From positions 1 through 7,269 of the forward strand of contig JAHHST010000072.1 of NCBI GenBank assembly GCA_020025055.1: 7,269 nt of DNA, read 5' to 3'. This DNA is from Longicatena sp. Its GTDB lineage: Bacteria; Bacillota_I; Bacilli_A; Erysipelotrichales; Erysipelotrichaceae. Position numbers and translations under genes: made by a program. Positions 5,282-7,269 of this stretch are shown one piece after another. Position 1 is the stretch's first letter. The number at the start of each line of letters is the position of its first letter. Below the pieces are notes generated by a model. That model was not told the DNA's origin, searched no databases, and worked only from the letters and a program-made list of their open reading frames with translations.

Positions 5282-7072
5282 CTATTCACTCCAAAATCCT
5301 GCCATCTTCATTAATTGCTTAGCATTGGTTGTTTTACATCTATCTTCTTTCAATAAATAATCAAAACAAATACGATCATTTTCATAATACTCTGAAAAAT
5401 GATAATTTATTGCTTTCATACGTGGATCATTTTCTAATTCACATAACTCAAAATCATGTGTTGATACAAGCGTAATAATCCATGGTTGATGCAATGTTTT
5501 GATGGCTTGTATTGCACATTCTATACGATCTGCACTATTCGTTCCTTTAAAAATTTCATCAATTAAAACAAGCATTGGTTTTTTTATCTTACTTGCATCC
5601 ATCATATCTTTTATCCTTAATATTTCAGCATAGAATGTTGAAATTCCTTCACTAACATTATCCTGTACACGCATACTTGTATAAACATCCATCAAAGACA
5701 TAGAACAAGATTTTGAACAAACCATTGCCCCTGCATGAAATAAAATCATATTTAATCCTATGGTTCTTAAAAACGTTGTTTTCCCAGACATATTACTTCC
5801 TGTAATAATATATGAATTCGGTATTGCCGAAAAACTATTTTTAATGGCTTTTTCTTCAAACAACAAAGGATGATGCATATCCTCTAATTGACAAACGAGT
5901 TCAGAGGTCTCCACAACCTTTGGAAATACACATTCATCTTTCGCATATGATAGTTGTACTAAAGACACTAACATTTCCAGCTTTCCTATTGTTTTTAACC
6001 ATGTTTCAATCTGCACTCCATATTCCATCTTCCATTGTTTATATAAACGAATACTATGAAAGTCTAGCATAAAGAATCCATTTAGTAATATATTGGAAAT
6101 AAAATTATTATGCATCTGCACACAACTTAATACTTTAGATAATTTAGTCATTCCTTCTGCTTCATGTTCAATACGCTTCTGTAATTCACACAAATACAAA
6201 CTTTCAAAGCTTGACTGATGAACAAAATCCAATATGCGTTTGTAATCCTCCATTAATTCATGCATTTTAGAAACACTAGATAAGACTTCCCCATGATATA
6301 AAGCAAACAATAAACTTAAGCAAAAACTTAATGTAAATCCAATACTAAAAATAATATAATTTTGTTTTAATACCACCATTTGAAATAAACCAAAAAGAGT
6401 AATCATTGGAAGCAAAAAAGATATTATTTTTAAGAACAATGGTTCTTTTTTTTCTTCCATTTTTAAAAATTCATATAACTGTTGCAACGATTTTTTCTTC
6501 TTTTTATTCGTATGCTTTTCAAATGATTTTAATAATTGAGCAAATGTAATACTAAATTCCTCTTGATTTATTAATTCCTGTATTGCCTCTTGCCTTTTTA
6601 AAATAACCTCTTTCGTTGGAGCTTTCCAATCCAAAGCTTTTGCCAATTCATATTTTCCTTCTTCTGTTTTCGCAATACAAAGATATTGATATAGACTTGC
6701 GTGTCCAAATATATCTAAATCATATGCTTGTGTAGTATGCTCATTTAAGAATTCTTCTCCAGTATCTTGGAATTCTTTCCATTCATCTCCTTTTCTTTTT
6801 TTTATATCCGTATAAACTTCTTTACGTAATACATTATCCTCTAAATTTAATTTTATTTTTGCATGTTTTCTCACAAAAACAACAAAAGCTAAAAATGATA
6901 TCATACATAAAATGAAATACATTTTATGATGATAATATGCTTGATAAAAACTAAAGCAAAAAACAATTACAAGAAGTAATCTTGTCATTGATAATTGATG
7001 CGACTGTGTTTTCAATTTTGTTAATTCATCATCTAATTCTTTTATTTTATCTTCGATTACCGTAAGTTTCAT
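5282..7072 (-). CDS. Membrane-anchored MutS-like ATPase, function unknown
   Basis: This 596-aa protein has a C-terminal MutS-type ABC ATPase domain on a membrane-associated N-terminal half. The Walker A motif is GSNMSGKTT (425-433, Lys431), the MutS-like signature STFYAEILRI is at 478-487, Walker B is LVLIDEIFKGTN (501-512, Asp505 and Glu506) and the switch THD at 538-540. Before it, about 265-380 is helical and resembles the MutS lever/core region. Two hydrophobic pairs, about 31-49 with 51-68 and 213-232 with 238-258, look like membrane hairpins. The mismatch-reading N-terminal domain of MutS, with its Phe-x-Glu, is absent, so this is not the repair MutS. Related uncharacterised proteins are known in Bacillota as 'MutS family' or 'MutS domain V' proteins. 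The ATG at 7072 has GAGAGG 7 nt upstream and its own promoter. The gene is monocistronic as far as seen. Confidence 0.85.
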   Translation of the reverse strand: MKLTVIEDKIKELDDELTKLKTQSHQLSMTRLLLVIVFCFSFYQAYYHHKMYFILCMISFLAFVVFVRKHAKIKLNLEDNVLRKEVYTDIKKRKGDEWKEFQDTGEEFLNEHTTQAYDLDIFGHASLYQYLCIAKTEEGKYELAKALDWKAPTKEVILKRQEAIQELINQEEFSITFAQLLKSFEKHTNKKKKKSLQQLYEFLKMEEKKEPLFLKIISFLLPMITLFGLFQMVVLKQNYIIFSIGFTLSFCLSLLFALYHGEVLSSVSKMHELMEDYKRILDFVHQSSFESLYLCELQKRIEHEAEGMTKLSKVLSCVQMHNNFISNILLNGFFMLDFHSIRLYKQWKMEYGVQIETWLKTIGKLEMLVSLVQLSYAKDECVFPKVVETSELVCQLEDMHHPLLFEEKAIKNSFSAIPNSYIITGSNMSGKTTFLRTIGLNMILFHAGAMVCSKSCSMSLMDVYTSMRVQDNVSEGISTFYAEILRIKDMMDASKIKKPMLVLIDEIFKGTNSADRIECAIQAIKTLHQPWIITLVSTHDFELCELENDPRMKAINYHFSEYYENDRICFDYLLKEDRCKTTNAKQLMKMAGFWSE

Positions 7073-7095
7073 AATAATACCTCTCTAATGGTCTA

Positions 7096-7104
7096 ATTAT
7101 ATCA
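7096..7104 (-). promoter_or_regulatory. Extended -10 promoter of the MutS-like gene
   Basis: On the minus strand TGATATAAT (7104-7096) is a perfect -10 hexamer with TGn extension. The -35 region (GGAATA at 7124-7119 with a 17-bp spacer) is a poor match, as often with extended -10 promoters. Transcription would start near 7089, leaving a leader of about 17 nt that contains the ribosome site AGAGAGG. Confidence 0.6.
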
Positions 7105-7140
7105 TAAATTTAGTTTTTTATTCCTAAAATATCACAACAA

Positions 7141-7222
7141 AAAAGAGGCATTTGCCCAATGTCATTAAGTTAAGCGAAATGACTGAGAAGGAATCAATTT
7201 AAATTGGTCCCTTCTTTTTTTT
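7141..7222 (+). repeat. Right copy of the repeat-plus-terminator element, without an upstream gene
   Basis: On the plus strand the stretch holds AAAAGAGG (7141-7148), a 7-nt apex CATTTGC (7149-7155), the 19-nt block CCAATGTCATTAAGTTAAG (7156-7174) and, after a 12-nt linker, a terminator with a T8 run. The layout matches the element after scpB, in opposite orientation. The apex differs in sequence but still allows a small stem, GGC (7147-7149) with GCC (7154-7156) and an ATTT loop. Both copies carry ATGAC after the 19-nt block, directly (left) or 4 nt later (right). No plus-strand gene precedes it: the nearest one, nudF, ends about 1.9 kb away behind its own hairpin. It may be a small RNA, a repeat-family member or the end of a mobile element; the sequence alone does not decide. 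Confidence 0.7.
7187..7222 (+). terminator. Strong intrinsic terminator with no visible gene to serve
   Basis: GAAGGAATCAATTT (7187-7200) is followed directly by its near-perfect complement (7201-7214), with one mismatch and one G-T pair, then eight T residues (7215-7222). The innermost bases must open to form the loop. The T-run exists only on the plus strand; the minus-strand tail is CAGTCATTTCGC. The terminator therefore points right, away from the MutS-like gene, and closes the right-hand repeat element. Confidence 0.85.
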
Positions 7223-7269
7223 GTGGTTTTTCTTTGATTTTTGTTGACATGAACCAAAAAGTGTGTGGC

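Noticed and set aside
646..7072. Riboswitch, T-box, CRISPR array or tRNA in the gaps between genes.
   Set aside because: The gaps are 2-160 bp. Apart from the promoters, terminators and repeat elements listed, they show no leader structure, regularly spaced repeats or cloverleaf.
5282..7072. Calling the 596-aa protein MutS or MutS2.
   Set aside because: It lacks the mismatch-binding domain of MutS and the Smr endonuclease tail of MutS2, is shorter than both, and has hydrophobic membrane-like segments instead.
60..7174. The inverted 19-nt repeats as terminal repeats of one 7.1-kb mobile element.
   Set aside because: Everything between them is core sporulation, condensin and metabolic genes with uniform composition, and no transposase or integrase is present. 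Two independent copies of a dispersed element explain the pair better, and no target-site duplication is evident.
7165..7268. A minus-strand open frame of 34 codons entering from the right edge and ending at a TAA at 7167-7165.
   Set aside because: It runs through the terminator stem and poly-A/T tract, is lysine-rich and low in complexity, matches no family I recognise, and is short enough to be open by chance. If the sequence beyond the window continues it as a long gene, this should be reconsidered.
7244..7269. A TTGACA (7244-7249) and an ATG (7249-7251) at the right edge as a promoter or gene start.
   Set aside because: The hexamer is a perfect -35, but its -10 would lie at or past the window edge and cannot be seen. 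The ATG has no ribosome site and only six codons follow.

Overview
The window reads as chromosomal core sequence from a low-GC, endospore-forming member of the Bacillota. The base composition is very AT-rich with AT-ending codons. Shine-Dalgarno sites are of the GGAGG type, a sigma-G-type sporulation promoter is visible, and the window holds spore-specific spoVA genes beside the condensin accessory genes scpA and scpB. Bases alone do not fix a genus; a gut clostridial or Erysipelotrichia-like species would fit. No transposase, integrase, phage gene, tRNA, rRNA or CRISPR array is visible.

Layout, left to right. Positions 1-94 hold a 3' element downstream of scpB: a small hairpin, a 19-nt conserved block, then a strong terminator. 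scpB (96-641) and scpA (646-1371) follow on the minus strand, with their own extended -10 promoter at about 1390-1398. Next is a minus-strand spoVA operon transcribed in the order spoVAC, spoVAD, spoVAE, spoVAF (4565 down to 1424). It starts at a sigma-G-type promoter (4586-4615) and ends at a terminator (1398-1435) that begins inside the last codons of spoVAF. A 160-bp divergent promoter region separates it from a plus-strand Nudix hydrolase of the ADP-ribose pyrophosphatase type (4726-5253). That gene converges, through a shared hairpin (5254-5276), on a minus-strand gene for a membrane-anchored MutS-like ATPase (5282-7072). Positions 7073-7222 hold the promoter of that gene and, facing away from it, a second copy of the repeat-plus-terminator element seen at the left end. 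There is no gene-free stretch longer than 300 bases.

How the parts work together. SpoVAC, SpoVAD and SpoVAE are the core of the channel that moves Ca-dipicolinic acid (DPA) into the forespore and releases it at germination. SpoVAF is a GerAA-like membrane protein linked to germination. ScpA and ScpB bind SMC in chromosome condensation and segregation. In Bacillus subtilis, nudF, the spoVA operon and scpAB lie in the same broad chromosomal region, so this looks like a compacted version of an ancestral neighbourhood (from memory).

The least explained signal is the pair of outward-facing repeats near the two ends. They share AAAAGAGG, a variable self-complementary apex, a perfect 19-nt block and a following intrinsic terminator. 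The right copy has no gene upstream of it on its own strand, so it may be a small RNA gene or the end of an undescribed repeat or mobile element.
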